Assembly: GCA_013076295.1 (NCBI GenBank)
Contig: RQOL01000729.1
Span: forward strand, 4,030,001 to 4,094,000
Source: Sanderia malayensis
Lineage: Eukaryota; Cnidaria; Scyphozoa; Semaeostomeae; Pelagiidae
Direction of reading: 5' to 3'
Length of the DNA stretch: 64,000 nt
Shown here piece by piece: positions 12,515 through 23,623 of the stretch. A program made the translations under genes and the position numbers. A model generated the notes under the pieces. That model was not told the origin of the DNA. It ran no database searches and saw only the letters and a list, made by a program, of their open reading frames with translations. Within the stretch, counting starts at the first letter, position 1. Every line of letters begins with the position of its first letter.

Positions 12515-13440
12515 GTATGTATAGTAGGGTATGTTATGTAGGGTATGTATTGTAAGGTATGTATTGTAGGGTATGTATTGTAGGGTATGTATTGTAGGGT
12601 ATATATTGTAGGGTATATATTGTAGGGTATCTATTGTAAGGTATGTATTGTAGGGTATTTATTGTAGGGTATGTATTGTAAGGTATGTATTGTAGGGTAT
12701 GTTTGTAGGGTATGTATTGCAGGGTATTTATTGTAAGGTATGTATTGTAGGGTATGTATTGTAAGGTATGTATTGTAGGGTATTTATTGTAGGGTATGTA
12801 TTGTAAGGTATGTATTGTAGGGTATGTTTGTAGGGTATGTATTGCGGGTTATGTATTGTAAGGTATGTATTGTAAGGTATGTATTGTAGGGTATGTATTG
12901 TAGGGTATGTGTTGTAAGGTATGTATTGTAGGGTATGTATTGTAGGGTATGTTTGTAGGGTATGTATTGTAGGGTATGTGTTGTAAGGTATGTATTGTAG
13001 GGTATGTATTGTAGGGTATGTTTGTAGGGTATGTATTGTAAGGTATGTATCGTTGGGTATGTATCGTAGGGTGTGTATTGTAGGGTATGTATTGTAGGGT
13101 ATTTATTGTAGGGTATGTATGGTAGGGTATGTATTGTAGGGTATGTATTGTAGGGTATGTATCGTAGGGTGTGTATTGCAGGGTATTTATTGTAGGGTAT
13201 GTATTGTAGCGTATGTATTGTAGGGTATGTATTGTAAGGTATGTATTGTAAGGTATGTATTTTAGGGTATGTATTGTAAGGTATGTATTGTAGTGTATGT
13301 ATTGTAGGGTATGTATTGTAAGGTATGTATTGTAGGGTATGTATTGTAGGGTATGTATTGTAGGGTATGTTATGTAGGGTATGTATGTAGGGTATGTATT
13401 GTAGGGTATGTATTGTAAGGTATGTATGTATGTATGTATG
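12515..13440. repeat. 14-bp minisatellite
   Basis: About 65 near-copies of a 14-bp unit, GTATGTATTGTAGG, with GTAAGG variants. Higher-order patterns such as TATGTTTGTAGGG recur. The long minus-strand frame with a Tyr/Thr/Ile repeat is a shadow of this array. The unit is not a telomere repeat. Confidence 0.97.
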
Positions 13441-13740
13441 TAGGTATGTATGTATATATGTATGGGCATGAGCGGTAGCGAATGCAGTGCGCGAAGCGCG
13501 CCAACTAGATTAAGCTTTGTTTACTTGACGGGCTCCGGGGAGGGAGCGAAGCGACCGAACCCGGCTCATGTAGGTATGTATGTATGTATGTATGTATGTA
13601 TGTATGTATGTATGTATGTATGTATGTATGGGCATGAGCGGGAGCGAATGCAGGGCGCGAAGCGCGCCAACCACACTAAACTTTTGTTGCTTGGGGGGCT
13701 CCGGGGAGAGAGCGTAGCGACCAGGCCCCCGGCTAGTCTA
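13440..13740. repeat. GC-rich modules embedded in (ATGT)n
   Basis: Two modules (about 13,464-13,568 and 13,630-13,735) start GGGCATGAGCGG, contain the palindrome-like GCGCGAAGCGCGCC and a GGCTCCGGGGAG block, and are bordered by ATGT microsatellite runs. They share their first part with the 114-bp array at 110-900. A third module lies at 14,688-14,792. Confidence 0.9.
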
Positions 13741-14460
13741 ATATATATATATTCTGTGATATCACGTGACGACGCACTTTCCTTGCCAAAAACAATAGAT
13801 TCGACCCGAAACAATAGGTCGAACGCCCAAAAACAATGGGCCGAAACGGCGAACCGTGTGATCACAAAGGCTTTTTTGTATGTGGGTATATGGCTATGAA
13901 ATTCACACTGAATGTTTAGTTTATTATTTTAACCAGGGTAATGGATTTTGTTTTTCGATTTTCTTCCTAATTATTGAATTATTCCATTAATTATTCTGCT
14001 AATTGTGCTATCACGAAAAAACTACGGTTTGCGGTGGCGAAACTTCCAAATTTGCGTCACAAACTCGTTTCGCCTTTTTCTGCAATTTGATTGGCTCTTT
14101 TTGTGCGACCCACGTGTGTTGTCTATCGTTTTTTGTTTTTCGCCCTCGGTTGCAGCAGGTACTTTACTTCTGGAGAAGAGGACGCGTGTTTTTGTTTTGC
14201 ACACAAAGGGTCTTTCAAAGTGTTTTACCACCTGAATTATCTTTGCAAAAAACTACTATTTATTTCAAAGACCCTGGAGAGTTGCAGAAGACAATAAAAA
14301 ACACAGGTGATAGCTTTGTTTTGTATTTTAAGTTGAAATAGTTGTTGTTTTTGTAGTAAGCGTTGCTTCGGCATGCTTGCAACGCCTAGGCCGAATGAAA
14401 ACAAATTCAAAGTTATGAATTTTTCAGGCGCTAATTGCACGATTTTCCTCATTTAAACTT
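13741..14460. other. No supported gene
   Basis: It contains a repeat-like stretch with AACAATAG/AACAATGG motifs (13,790-13,885) and a copy of the motif also seen at 1-110 (14,340-14,405, GCTTCGGCATGCTTGC). Open frames of up to 112 codons exist but overlap in several frames and show no domain. Confidence 0.45.
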
Positions 14461-14690
14461 TCGCAAAGTGTTTGTATGTTTGTATAGTAGGTATAGTATG
14501 TATAGTATGTGTAGTATGTTTTAATAGTAGGTATAGTAGGTATAGTATGTTTTAATAGTAGGTATAGTAGGTATAGTATGTTTTTATAGTAGGTATAGTA
14601 TAGTAAGTATAGTATGTTTGTATAGTAGGTATATAGTAGGTTTATATGTAGGTATGTATGTATGTATATAGTTAGGTATGTATGTATGGG
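14460..14690. repeat. TATAGTAGG minisatellite
   Basis: Short units of TATAGTAGG/TATAGTATG type, with longer TATGTTTTAATAGTAGG repeats, run into an ATGT microsatellite. Confidence 0.9.
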
Positions 14691-14905
14691 CATGAGCGGG
14701 AGCGAATGCGGCGTGCAAAGCGCGCCAACCAGATTAAGCTTTTCTTACTTGACGGCCTCCGGGGAGGGAGCGAAGCGACCGAACCTGGCCCATGTATGTA
14801 TGTATGTATGTATGTATGTATGTATGTATGTAGGTATGTATGTAGGTATGTATGTAGGTATGTATGTAGGTATGTATGTATGTAGGTATGTATGTATGTA
14901 TGGGC
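14688..14905. repeat. Third GC-rich module plus ATGT/AGGT microsatellite
   Basis: Same architecture as 13,440-13,740: the GGGCATGAGCGG module, then about 100 bp of GTATGTAT/GTAGGTAT repeats, directly followed by the second 114-bp-type array. Confidence 0.9.
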
Positions 14906-15285
14906 ATGAGCGTTAACGAATGCAGTGCACAAAGTGCACCCTATCGGCCAATGTTTCTTGATAATAGATGGACAGGCGAGCACAGTGAGCCAACCCATTG
15001 TACGTGGGGTTGAAAGGGGCATGAGCGCAAGCGAATGCAGCGCACGAAGTGCGCCCTATCAGTCAATGTTTCTTGATAATAGATAGACAGGCGAGCGCAG
15101 CGAGCTAACCCATTGTACGTGGGGTTTAAAGGGGCATGAGCGTGAGCCAATGCAGCGCACGAAGTGCGCCAACCACAGGCGAGCGCAGCGAGCTAACCCA
15201 TTGTAAGTGGGGTTGAAAGAGGCATGCTGTTAGCGAATGCAGCGGACGAAGTGTGCCCTATCAGGCAATGTTTCTTGATAATATA
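14902..15285. repeat. GC-rich 114-bp tandem array, block 2
   Basis: About three and a half units, with starts near 14,903, 15,019, 15,134 and 15,221 (the last truncated). Unit and end junction match the array at 110-900. Confidence 0.93.
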
Positions 15286-16810
15286 CAACATATATATTAG
15301 ATATAGTATGATAGAAGATAGTATTGGATGATTATATATATATAGTAGGAAACAGTATAGTATTGCATGTTCATGTATCGTATTTTTTGGCATGTAGCAT
15401 TGTATTTATATTTTTATTTTTAGTGTTGCATTTAATAGCAAGTTCAAGCAGTTTTTTAAGTCTTTTTAGGCAATCATATGTGCTCCAATTTGTTAATTTA
15501 TTTCCATACATTGTAGTACCCTTCGTTGATAAATACACAGAGAATGAAGAAAATGCACAATTGATGATAAAATATTAAGAACACACAACAAATGTTCAAA
15601 GGACATGACTTGAATTTATAACTTATAGTTGTAAATTATAGTTGTAACAAAAACTGTATATCTTACAACATAAATGTACTATTTACCTGAGCATAATTTA
15701 CCAGCAGTGAAGCGTGCAACATTACATATGCTTCTCTTGAAAAGTTTTCATTTTTTGTAGTCATTTCTCATAACTAAATTTCCACTATGTGGCCACTACC
15801 ACGGTGTTTCTACCCACATACTAACAATATTTACGCATTCTGTGACATTTCCAGGAGGCCTCCATTTCAGTTATCTATGTTTTATTCTACGAGGCCCTCT
15901 TCACTCTGTTGCTATGGTACTCATATTCAAAATTTTCTTCACAACGCAACGCGCCAAAAATATTTTCCATCCGTTCGTCTTCGTCCATTGTCAAAAGCAG
16001 AGCCACAGTCAACAGGTAAATTGTTTTCACCTCATTACTGATATTTTATACCTTTAAATATTAATCAAGACAATTAGAAATAATACCCGGATTTTTTATT
16101 ACATGCATAACTATTTCCATGTATTTAATCACTCCTGATTTCTTTTACAGTCTTCCTTTAATTTTGCGATTGTCTTCCTTTTGAACCTTCCTACTGAAGA
16201 AAAAATGATTTCGGTATGTACTTTCAGTTCAATATTACTTGGATAATGAGATTCTCCTTTACTATAATGATCACCAACCATATGTATAACGTTATTTCCT
16301 ACAATTTCAATCACAATTAGAATCTTATTCTTTTTCCAGTATTTGCAGTTTGGCAGTTGTCTTGCTGGTTGTTTTTTATTTTGTTTAAAACATTTTCGGT
16401 ACGTACTTTCAGTTCAATGTTACTTGGATAATGAGATTCTCCTTTACTATTATGATCACCAACCATATGTATAACTTATTACTTACCATTTCAATCACAA
16501 TTAGAATCTTATTCTTTTTCCAGTATTTGCAGTTTGGTCTTTCATTTATATTTTGTTCACATTTTGGTATGTATTTTTCTTTCAAGGTCACTTACATAAT
16601 GAGATTCTCCATTGATATTATGTTCACAAAACATGTGTATAACTTACCTACTTACCATTTTTAAAGTACTATTATGTTATTCTTTTGCCAGTATTTGCAG
16701 TTTGGCAATTGTCCTTTTATTTTGCATCATATTATATTATTTTACATCAGTACTGCTTCATGTAAATATAATTTGTTTTTCACATATCAATGATTCTTAT
16801 TAAAGAAAAA
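15265..16810 (+). repeat. Composite dispersed repeat, copy B
   Basis: Collinear with 895-2,345. It ends with three to four exon-like units (GGTATGTAC/GGTACGTAC starts near 16,210, 16,396 and 16,562; TTTTCCAG or TTTGCCAG acceptors near 16,336, 16,520 and 16,688). Unlike copy A, it is followed at once by the small spliced gene at 16,842-17,441, so the exon-like units could be its 5' untranslated exons. Confidence 0.72.
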
Positions 16811-16841
16811 CAACTTTTATTTGTTTGCTTTAAGGTTTGCT

Positions 16842-17441
16842 ATGGCTACAAGTGCCACTAAAAAGCCAGAACCAGAAAAAACAATAGTCATCAGACTTGG
16901 TGACAAAGTAAAAGTAATTATAGCAAATATATTAATTTTATCACAACTAATTTAAACAGTTTTTGTTCACAATTCACAATAATTAATTCATATTTAATGA
17001 GTATGGTTTTCGGAAATTCTTTCATTGTTTGCTTTTGTATCCTAGGAAATAACATACAGGGACATTTATTCTCTAAAAAGGGAATGTGCTGCCCAATTTG
17101 AAGAATTGGACAGGAACAAAAAATTTACCTTGCACAGCAAGGAAGGGAGGAGACTCCCAACAAAAGATATAGAGTAAGTATACCTTCTGCACTTGAAGCT
17201 CAGTTGTTCAATTGATATTTTCCAAATATTACATCATATCCTTTCACCAAAAAAGCAACCTACAACATAATTGTGTATTCACAGGTTGCAGAAGGAAGCC
17301 TTTGTCAGAATTGGCAAAGGCCACAGGAAAGCAAAAAATGAAAAAAAGGGTGGGAAGGCCACCCAAGAATCTTCACGAACATTAATGGTGGCCATGTCCA
17401 CCCAAAGGGCTGCAAAAATCATGCAGGACATGTGTAAATGA
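16842..17441 (+). CDS. Small three-exon gene, function unknown
   Basis: Predicted exons are 16,842-16,907, 17,046-17,173 and 17,285-17,441, giving about 116 aa. A 3' splice site (TTTGCTTTAAG) lies just before the ATG. Donor 1 is AAA|GTAAAA (or AAA|GTAATT six bases later, same phase); acceptor 1 is CCTAG; donor 2 is the consensus GA|GTAAGT; acceptor 2 is TTCACAG. The frame is open across both junctions and ends at TGA. The protein starts MATSATKKPEPEKTIVIRLG, has a charged middle (SLKRECAAQFEELDR) and a Lys-rich tail. I recognise no domain. Intact frame and good splice sites in decayed surroundings suggest a functional host or element gene. Confidence 0.6.
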
Positions 17442-17472
17442 ATAGTTTCCTAACTAATTTACACATGTCCTG
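17424..17472. other. 16-bp perfect hairpin over the gene end
   Basis: CAGGACATGTGTAAAT (17,424-17,439) is exactly complementary to 17,457-17,472 with a 17-base loop. It covers the stop codon of the gene above. It could be an mRNA 3' structure or the end of a mobile unit. Confidence 0.85.
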
Positions 17473-17473
17473 T

Positions 17474-17616
17474 CTTTGACCATGCATGAAAGAAATAGAA
17501 ACTTTTCAACCATCATAAAATTACAACTGTTGACATTTATTAAAATTAAAATTATCTACTTTTCAAATACAAAATTTGAAAAACATTTCACATTTTTGGT
17601 TCATGCATGGTCAAAG
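17474..17616. repeat. 17-bp inverted repeat pair
   Basis: CTTTGACCATGCATGAA at 17,474-17,490 is inverted exactly at 17,600-17,616, immediately after the hairpin at 17,424-17,472. Confidence 0.85.
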
Positions 17617-17619
17617 TTT

Positions 17620-18570
17620 CATTACTATTTGTTCACATTATATGTTCCAAATGTTCCAAATTATATGTTCCAGTAGTTTTAATATTTCAATCATATTTTA
17701 ATAATTCAAAATGTTTTATCAATTATAAATGCTTATACATGATTTCGTTGCAAAACCTTCCATTAATAGCTTACCCAATGCATGGTATTCACTTTCATGA
17801 ATGTGATGTTGCAGTGGCGCCAATTATAGTGGTAAGTGGTAACGTGCAATCTAAACTCAGAGAATGAGACTGGAGTTAACACATTTTCAACAGTGAGTCA
17901 AAATACTTTATACATACTCTTCAGATGGAAATGATTTAAGAAGATGTAGTTTGATTCTCACCATGCTTTTCCTCAAACTACCACTTGGCTGGCATGCGAT
18001 GATGATGATGTAATTCAATTTCATGTCATGTGCAATTTTTACCTCCTACCTTTTTAACCACTCTGAAGGGCGAAGGGGAATTCCCTTTTCACTAACAAGT
18101 TTCCCGCCTTTTTAAACACGTGACGTGTATAAACCAATCATGTGAGCTGCATAGTACAATAGAAATCCCGCCTCTAATTATTTGCACAATTAGATTTTGC
18201 CTAATTCAATTTAGTTCCAAATTTTCGATAGGCAATAATTAATAATATATGCAGTTATTTATTGCTGAGTAAGTATTATGAACTTTTTTTTCTAAAAATC
18301 TATCATTATAAGTTAAGAGACTTCTTTATCGTTATTTCGCTTAATAATGTCAATAATTTTTGCTTTTCTTTTCATGGCACGAACAGGTTACGTGTTGTTC
18401 AAGCATCATGTTTTTATTTCATATTTCAAGTTTATATCTGTTGTAATTTCTTTTCTGTTTCTTACCATAGTTTTGAAAGACACAAGGCTCGGTAAGACAT
18501 GAATTAATTTATTACAGTTCTTCCTTCCGACTATTCTATTCAGCTCTTTAATTATTTGTTATAAAATAGA
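17620..18570. other. No gene seen
   Basis: AT-rich sequence with short frames only. It is the pre-insertion flank of P element P1. Confidence 0.5.
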
Positions 18571-18579
18571 TGGAGAGAT

Positions 18580-18647
18580 CATAGTCATAAGAGAGAACTA
18601 TAGTCTGGAAACAAGGGCGTGATAACAATAGCGCTTTTGTTTGAACT
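18580..18647 (+). repeat. P1 left TIR
   Basis: 68 bp, identical to the reverse complement of 23,624-23,691. It begins CATAG, as does the TIR of P2 at 58,502. Confidence 0.97.
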
Positions 18648-18695
18648 TGAATATACTTGCCACGCCTTTGCGAAAGTGCATGAAAAAAAACAAAG

Positions 18696-20446
18696 ATGGC
18701 GGGATGTAGCAGTGATTTTGTATCTGGTGATGATTTGGAGGCTATTTTTTCGCTATTAGATGAAGATGGCTTTGAAAATGACGATGAATTAGTTGAATCA
18801 ATTACTTTTTCAGTGACGGAGGTGAGTTATAGTCCTTGTATGTTGTTTGCCAGGTCACATTAACTATTTTTTAGCCGTAAAAGTCTTAGGCCGTGCACGA
18901 CTTGTCGTTCCTGGCTTGGTTCGTTTAAAAATTTATCACGTTTACATGCTTATTTGTAGATTGAAAGCCAGCCTACAGAGAAGAAGGTTCAATACGATAT
19001 TTGTTTGAAAACTTACAAGTCTGAACGTGGAGTGAAGCGCCATAAAACAATTTCGCACAAGGAAAAAGGTGATGACATTCCCTTCCAAGTTACATCAAAA
19101 ATTAACCCTCTGCAATTCAAAGGATTTGTGGAACGAAGTGCACAGAAGCTTTCTGTTGATGAATGCTATCCCAATGAGTTGATGGAAGAATTCAAAAATT
19201 TTATATTCACAGCACAGGATGCACAAGATAGCTTCAAATTTATTGAAGGTTGTATTACACACTTTAATGGTGATGCAGAGAAATTTTACCCAAAAATGTA
19301 CAAATGCATGTCCCAGAACATTGTTTTCAAGGATCTTTCAAAAAATGCTTCACTGGTTCTGGGACTAGAAGTTTCAAACCATGTTCTTGCTCATTTGAAC
19401 GATTCTAGTTGTTTTCAAAACCCTGGTGAATTGGATACAACAGCAGAAACGTTTTCAAAAAAAGAAATTGCCATTGTCACCTATTTAAATATCGGTTAGA
19501 CCTGATTTAACCGCAGTTAATACCACCTGGGCGAAGTGTCACTGTTGCTGGGGAGGGCGGTAGTTTGTCTGCTTGCATTATCACGAGGTCACAGCGGGTG
19601 ACACCATGCTATCTAACTTGCTAGATCCCTTGAGATTTATTCCGATCAGTTTTTACGCCTTAAAATTACAGCTACTATTTCGTCCCCACCCTGGTTTTCC
19701 CTCCCTCAATTTTTTTTTTCTTTCTTTTACATCCTTCCTTTTTTCTCGACTCCCCCCTTTTCTTTTCCTTTCTGTTCTTTTCTTTTTCCTTCCTTATCCC
19801 GCAGTTTTTCGCTGCGGTGACAGGTGCGTTGGCGGGAAAAGTGTTTTCCTGGGCAATCACTGACCTTAGGGCTAGGTTTTGCTCAGGCAGTTCAAGGGCT
19901 AACGCACGAATGCCCACTTCCTGAGACAGGTGAGTATTAAATATCAGTAAGTCATTAGTTTACCCTGAGACAGGTGAGTATTAAGTGGCTACATATTTAG
20001 CACACTGTATAAAAGAATTAGAGCATCAAAGAAATGGAACACACTTGGTAGTCAGCAGTGCCTTGTCATTTTGATGGCTGGCAAAAGTGAAGGTGAAATT
20101 GTCAGCATGCAAGAACGTGAAACTCTGATAAATGCAAAAAACAGAGGAGGACTGTGGAAAGTAAAATCTGAAGTGCAAGATATTTTTCTTAGTGTTGAAT
20201 CAAAATTCAGGCTTTATACTAAACATAGTGTTTCCAAAATTGACAGCAAACATATGCTTTCGAAGTTGATGATGAGCAGCTCGATAAGAGCCAATTATTC
20301 TGAAATTTGTGCAAATGCAGAAAAAAACATTCCAAAAGAAACAGCATTAAACCTTCTTGAAAATTTGCTGGTCCTTTACATCAGAGTCAAAATCTTTGAG
20401 AACTGAACTGAAAAAAAAGTCAAATTCAGATAAACTCAGTTTGTAA
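18696..20446 (+). pseudogene. P1 accessory gene, degenerate C2H2 finger protein
   Basis: Exon 1 is 18,696-18,821 (42 codons, acidic, MAGCSSDFVSGDDLEAIF), donor GAG|GTGAGT; exon 2 starts at 18,960 after TTATTTGTAG. It has a C2H2-like finger, QYDICLKTYKSERGVKRH, in which the first Cys is Tyr (TAC where TGC is expected). A TTAA-flanked insertion (19,489-19,984) interrupts the frame; joining at TTAA restores it exactly (TYL then SGYIFSTLYKRI), and the summed exons stay in frame to TGA at 20,406, 358 aa. Near the end, another frame encodes KSLRTELKKKSNSDKLSL to 20,446, suggesting a small deletion before a normal tail. From memory, similar proteins occur in cnidarian genomes; their role is unknown. 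Its place between the TIRs suggests a role in transposition or regulation. Confidence 0.75.
19489..19984. mobile_element. TTAA-flanked insertion in the P1 accessory gene
   Basis: TTAA at 19,485-19,488 and 19,981-19,984 borders a 492-bp insert that splits a codon of the accessory gene. Removing one TTAA plus the insert restores the frame. The interior has a ~120-bp pyrimidine tract (about 19,685-19,800) and no gene. A third TTAA at 19,937-19,940 divides off a 40-bp unit (19,941-19,980) that has the same left start (ATATC) and right end (CTGAGACAGGTGAGTA) as the large unit. TTAA targets are typical of piggyBac, but I see no clear TIR. Confidence 0.8.
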
Positions 20447-20521
20447 ATTTTATGATGTCACTTTTATGACCTACTTTCTAAGGTTCAAAAGATACTGATT
20501 TATTGACATAAAACTCAAAGA

Positions 20522-23496
20522 CTACTTCATTGAGTACCTCTTTCTCTTAGCTTTGCGACATGGAATGTTTTCTGTTCCCTCAACTTTGGTTTCATCCTCA
20601 TTAGAATTACCAGCCCCTCTGCAGTTTCCCTGTATAGGTTTTACAATGCGAGACATTCTTATTGTATTATCATTGAATCCAAAGTCCCTGAGGGAGGGGT
20701 TATCTTTACGACATCCCATGCTTCTTTGTCTCCCAAAGTAATTTTCCAGAGGATCCTGACAGAACCTTTCTGTCAGGACAAATTTTGCACCATTTGCGAG
20801 AAGGAATTTGACCAACTCAACAGTTGAATTCACTGTTATCATAACTCCTTCATGGGTTGCCTGTGACAAAAACATATTGGCTTTTTCATCCTTGGAAAAC
20901 TCTCCTTGCTTGTTTTCTATTGACAATAGCCAATCCTCAAAATATTTCAAAAACACATCTGCCAACCATGTGAACCTCTCATCTTCTAATGATTCATATG
21001 GCTTGAGGAATGGCTTGCGCTTCAGCTGATGTTCCACTGTGTTCCTCACATTCATGCAATAAAAAAATTGATCAAACATGAAGCAAAACTGGGCTGTTCC
21101 TCTAGCCTTCTGTGATCCAAATGCTTTCAACACCTCAGCAACTGATGAGCTCAAAACTTGCACAGCTAGTTTTACATTCATTTTTGAGAATGGAGTTAAC
21201 TTGATATGTTCATTCGTCAACTTGGGGAGAAGGTGGAGCCCACATTCCAGATCTTCCTTGACCAGCTGTGATATATGACTCCATACAAGAAAATGGTCAC
21301 CATTCCACATTAAACGGCCAGAGGATCCTTCACCAGAGCTTGCCAGGCAATTTCTTGCTGTCTTCATAAGGTGTGGGGGGTCAGCAAAAAAGTAGATATA
21401 CCGCTTATCAGTGGCGAATATATTCTCTGTTCGATAGGTAACTTTAACATTGTTGCAATCTTCATCTCTGGTAAGGTATGAATGCATCCGGTACATTTTT
21501 CGATTAGGAGAAGCCCCATCACTTGTGACACCAACAACTTTCAGGTTGCACTTTAGCTCACATATACCCACAGCTTTCCAGAACAATGGGAAAAGTTGAA
21601 TAGATGTTGCACCTTTGGTGGCAAAATTGGCAAGAGTAAATTTCATGGGATTTACAACACTTCGAATCAGGAAAACTAACACGTGTGATGCGATTTCATC
21701 TACTTTCTTAAACGTTGAGCAATTCAGTTCAATGTTACCAAGATCTACATATCCAATCAAGTCTCCAGTGTGCTTGTCCCACACAAGATTTTCCTGGATT
21801 TTCATTTCGTCATGAATGAGAATGACAAAGCGTTCAGCATCTGAAAAATCTTTAACTTTAAGGCATAGCTCCTTCACAACATCTTTATTAAAACCTTGCT
21901 GGGGTCTTATGTAGTTCTTGTAATCCCGGAGTCTTCTGCGGCTTGGCAAAATTAAAAATCCAGTGTTTGTTTTCTCATCATAGCGAATGTCATCATATGC
22001 AGCAGGAGACTTTGCAGCCAAACTTAAACAATACTTGATGATCAGTGGATGGTATCGTATGCCCCCTTTTTTTGTTTTCAGATACTTCTGCTGTTGTTGC
22101 CAAAACAGTTTCATAAATGGAGGCATATTTGCATCATCAGCAGATGACATAATTGTTTCAAAGTCACCATTCAAACTGTCACTAACTGGCAGAGATTTTT
22201 TCTCAATTTCTTTTTTCATTGTTTCTAACTCTTGCTTGAGTGCTTTGTTTTCAATCCTGTATTCTTGTAGTGCAAGCTTGACCTTCTGGGGGTTTGTGTT
22301 TGAGATAGGTGCATTTGGTTTTGCAGGTAGTACCTCTTCTTCATTTTTTTTGCAACTGCCTTTGTTTCTTTTTTTTCAGCTCTAACACAAACATTGCATT
22401 TGTTTTCTATAGCTTCATTCGTTAAAACTTCACATGTTGGGGACCGGTAAAATTCTGTCTCAGTTAATGGGCCATTGTGGCATTCATCTGGAAAAAGTAT
22501 AAATTTTTCAGTGGCACAATGCTTTAGAAATTTAGAACCAGCCTTGGTTGCTGTCTTCTTTTCAATTCCACCACAAATTACTTGTGACTCAAGTAATCTA
22601 ATCAGATTACTAAGAGTTATGTTTTGCAATGTTCTTTTATACCTCAGGTATATTTCATGATTATCTGGAAGCAACCAACCAAACACACGTATTGTAAATC
22701 CAAGGCTATCATCAACATAAATTTCTATTGTTGGAAGTTCATGAATTTGATCTTTCTTGGAAATTTTTAAATAATCTGTTCTTTCTTGATCAATATGCCA
22801 AATGTCAGGTAATTTCAAACTATTGGCTCTGACACAAAACTCATAGAATGACTTATAGGTTGCTGTAGAGGGTGCAGTTATGGGGAAAGCTTGATGGATG
22901 TCCTCTTTCTTCTTTTTAATTTTTTCTGCAGATTCTCTTGGTTTTGCCTGTTTGCTGTGAAATGAAATGCTATTATTAGACAATTTTTAAAATGATAAAA
23001 GAAACTATTTTTAAGTGATAATTTGAGAATTCAAAGCTTATGAAAACACTACCTCTGGTATATGGAGATAGTGCATTTGCATTTTTTTAATAATAAAGTA
23101 TGGCTTTACCTTTTTGTCTTGATACTCTTTTCTGGTAATCTTAATGTTGGTAAAACGCCAGGTTTTAACGTTTTTCTTGTACGATCTAAAATGGGAAGGA
23201 GCATCATATATATTCACTATCAATAAAAATTAATAAATATATTGAACAATTATTAGGTACTTACAAACATTTATTTGATCGGGAGAAAAGTGCAATTCAC
23301 AAATATGGATTCTTCGAGCTTCAATCTGAGTTCGAAGGTTTTTGTCGATCACTCGGTCCTTTGTCACAATGTTCAGCAATTCGCTTCTCCATTTCGCACT
23401 AAAATCGTCGTCTTCACCCGGAATCTTGAATATAGCTACACCTTTATGACTTCTTGAAACGTTACAATTATAAATAGAGCAATTTGCGGCAGGCAT
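20522..23496 (-). CDS. THAP9-like P element transposase
   Basis: The transposase that would cut and paste P1. Exon 1 (23,496-23,265) encodes a THAP zinc finger (CSIYNC ... ICELHF); donor T|GTAAGT. Exon 2 (23,185-23,110) continues it (RKTLKPGVLPTLRLP); donor G|GTAAAG. Exon 3 (22,954-20,522) holds the rest: a coiled coil, then the RNase H-like core with DEMKI, TSDGASPN, FADPPHLMKTARN and PLENYFGRQR. Both splice joints keep frame. One frameshift lies near 22,345 in a run of eight A (minus strand); one more A would give a single frame of about 913 aa, close to human THAP9 as I remember it (about 900). So it is either lightly broken or a homopolymer error. Intact catalytic motifs and perfect TIRs argue for recent activity. 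Confidence 0.92.
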
Positions 23497-23623
23497 AACT
23501 TTAAAAAGTTGAAACAAACATGTCTGAAAATCAAAACTGTATCAATAGCTCTTTCATTTGCACATTCAGTGGAAAACTTGATGCACCTTCGGGTGGACTG
23601 GGTACGAAAACATTTTGAGCACG

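Noticed and set aside
12515..13440. Possible telomere-like or interstitial telomeric repeat (TAGGG words)
   Set aside because: The unit is 14 bp, GTATGTATTGTAGG, and never a run of TTAGGG or a close variant.
12849..13469. 206-codon Tyr/Thr/Ile repeat frame
   Set aside because: A shadow of the 14-bp minisatellite; no start context, no other evidence of coding.
14003..14341. 112-codon plus-strand ORF
   Set aside because: Several overlapping frames of similar length, Cys/Phe-rich random-like composition, no domain and no splice context.
19489..19984. Reading this segment as an ordinary intron of the accessory gene
   Set aside because: The GT and AG sites available near its ends do not restore the frame, whereas joining at TTAA does.
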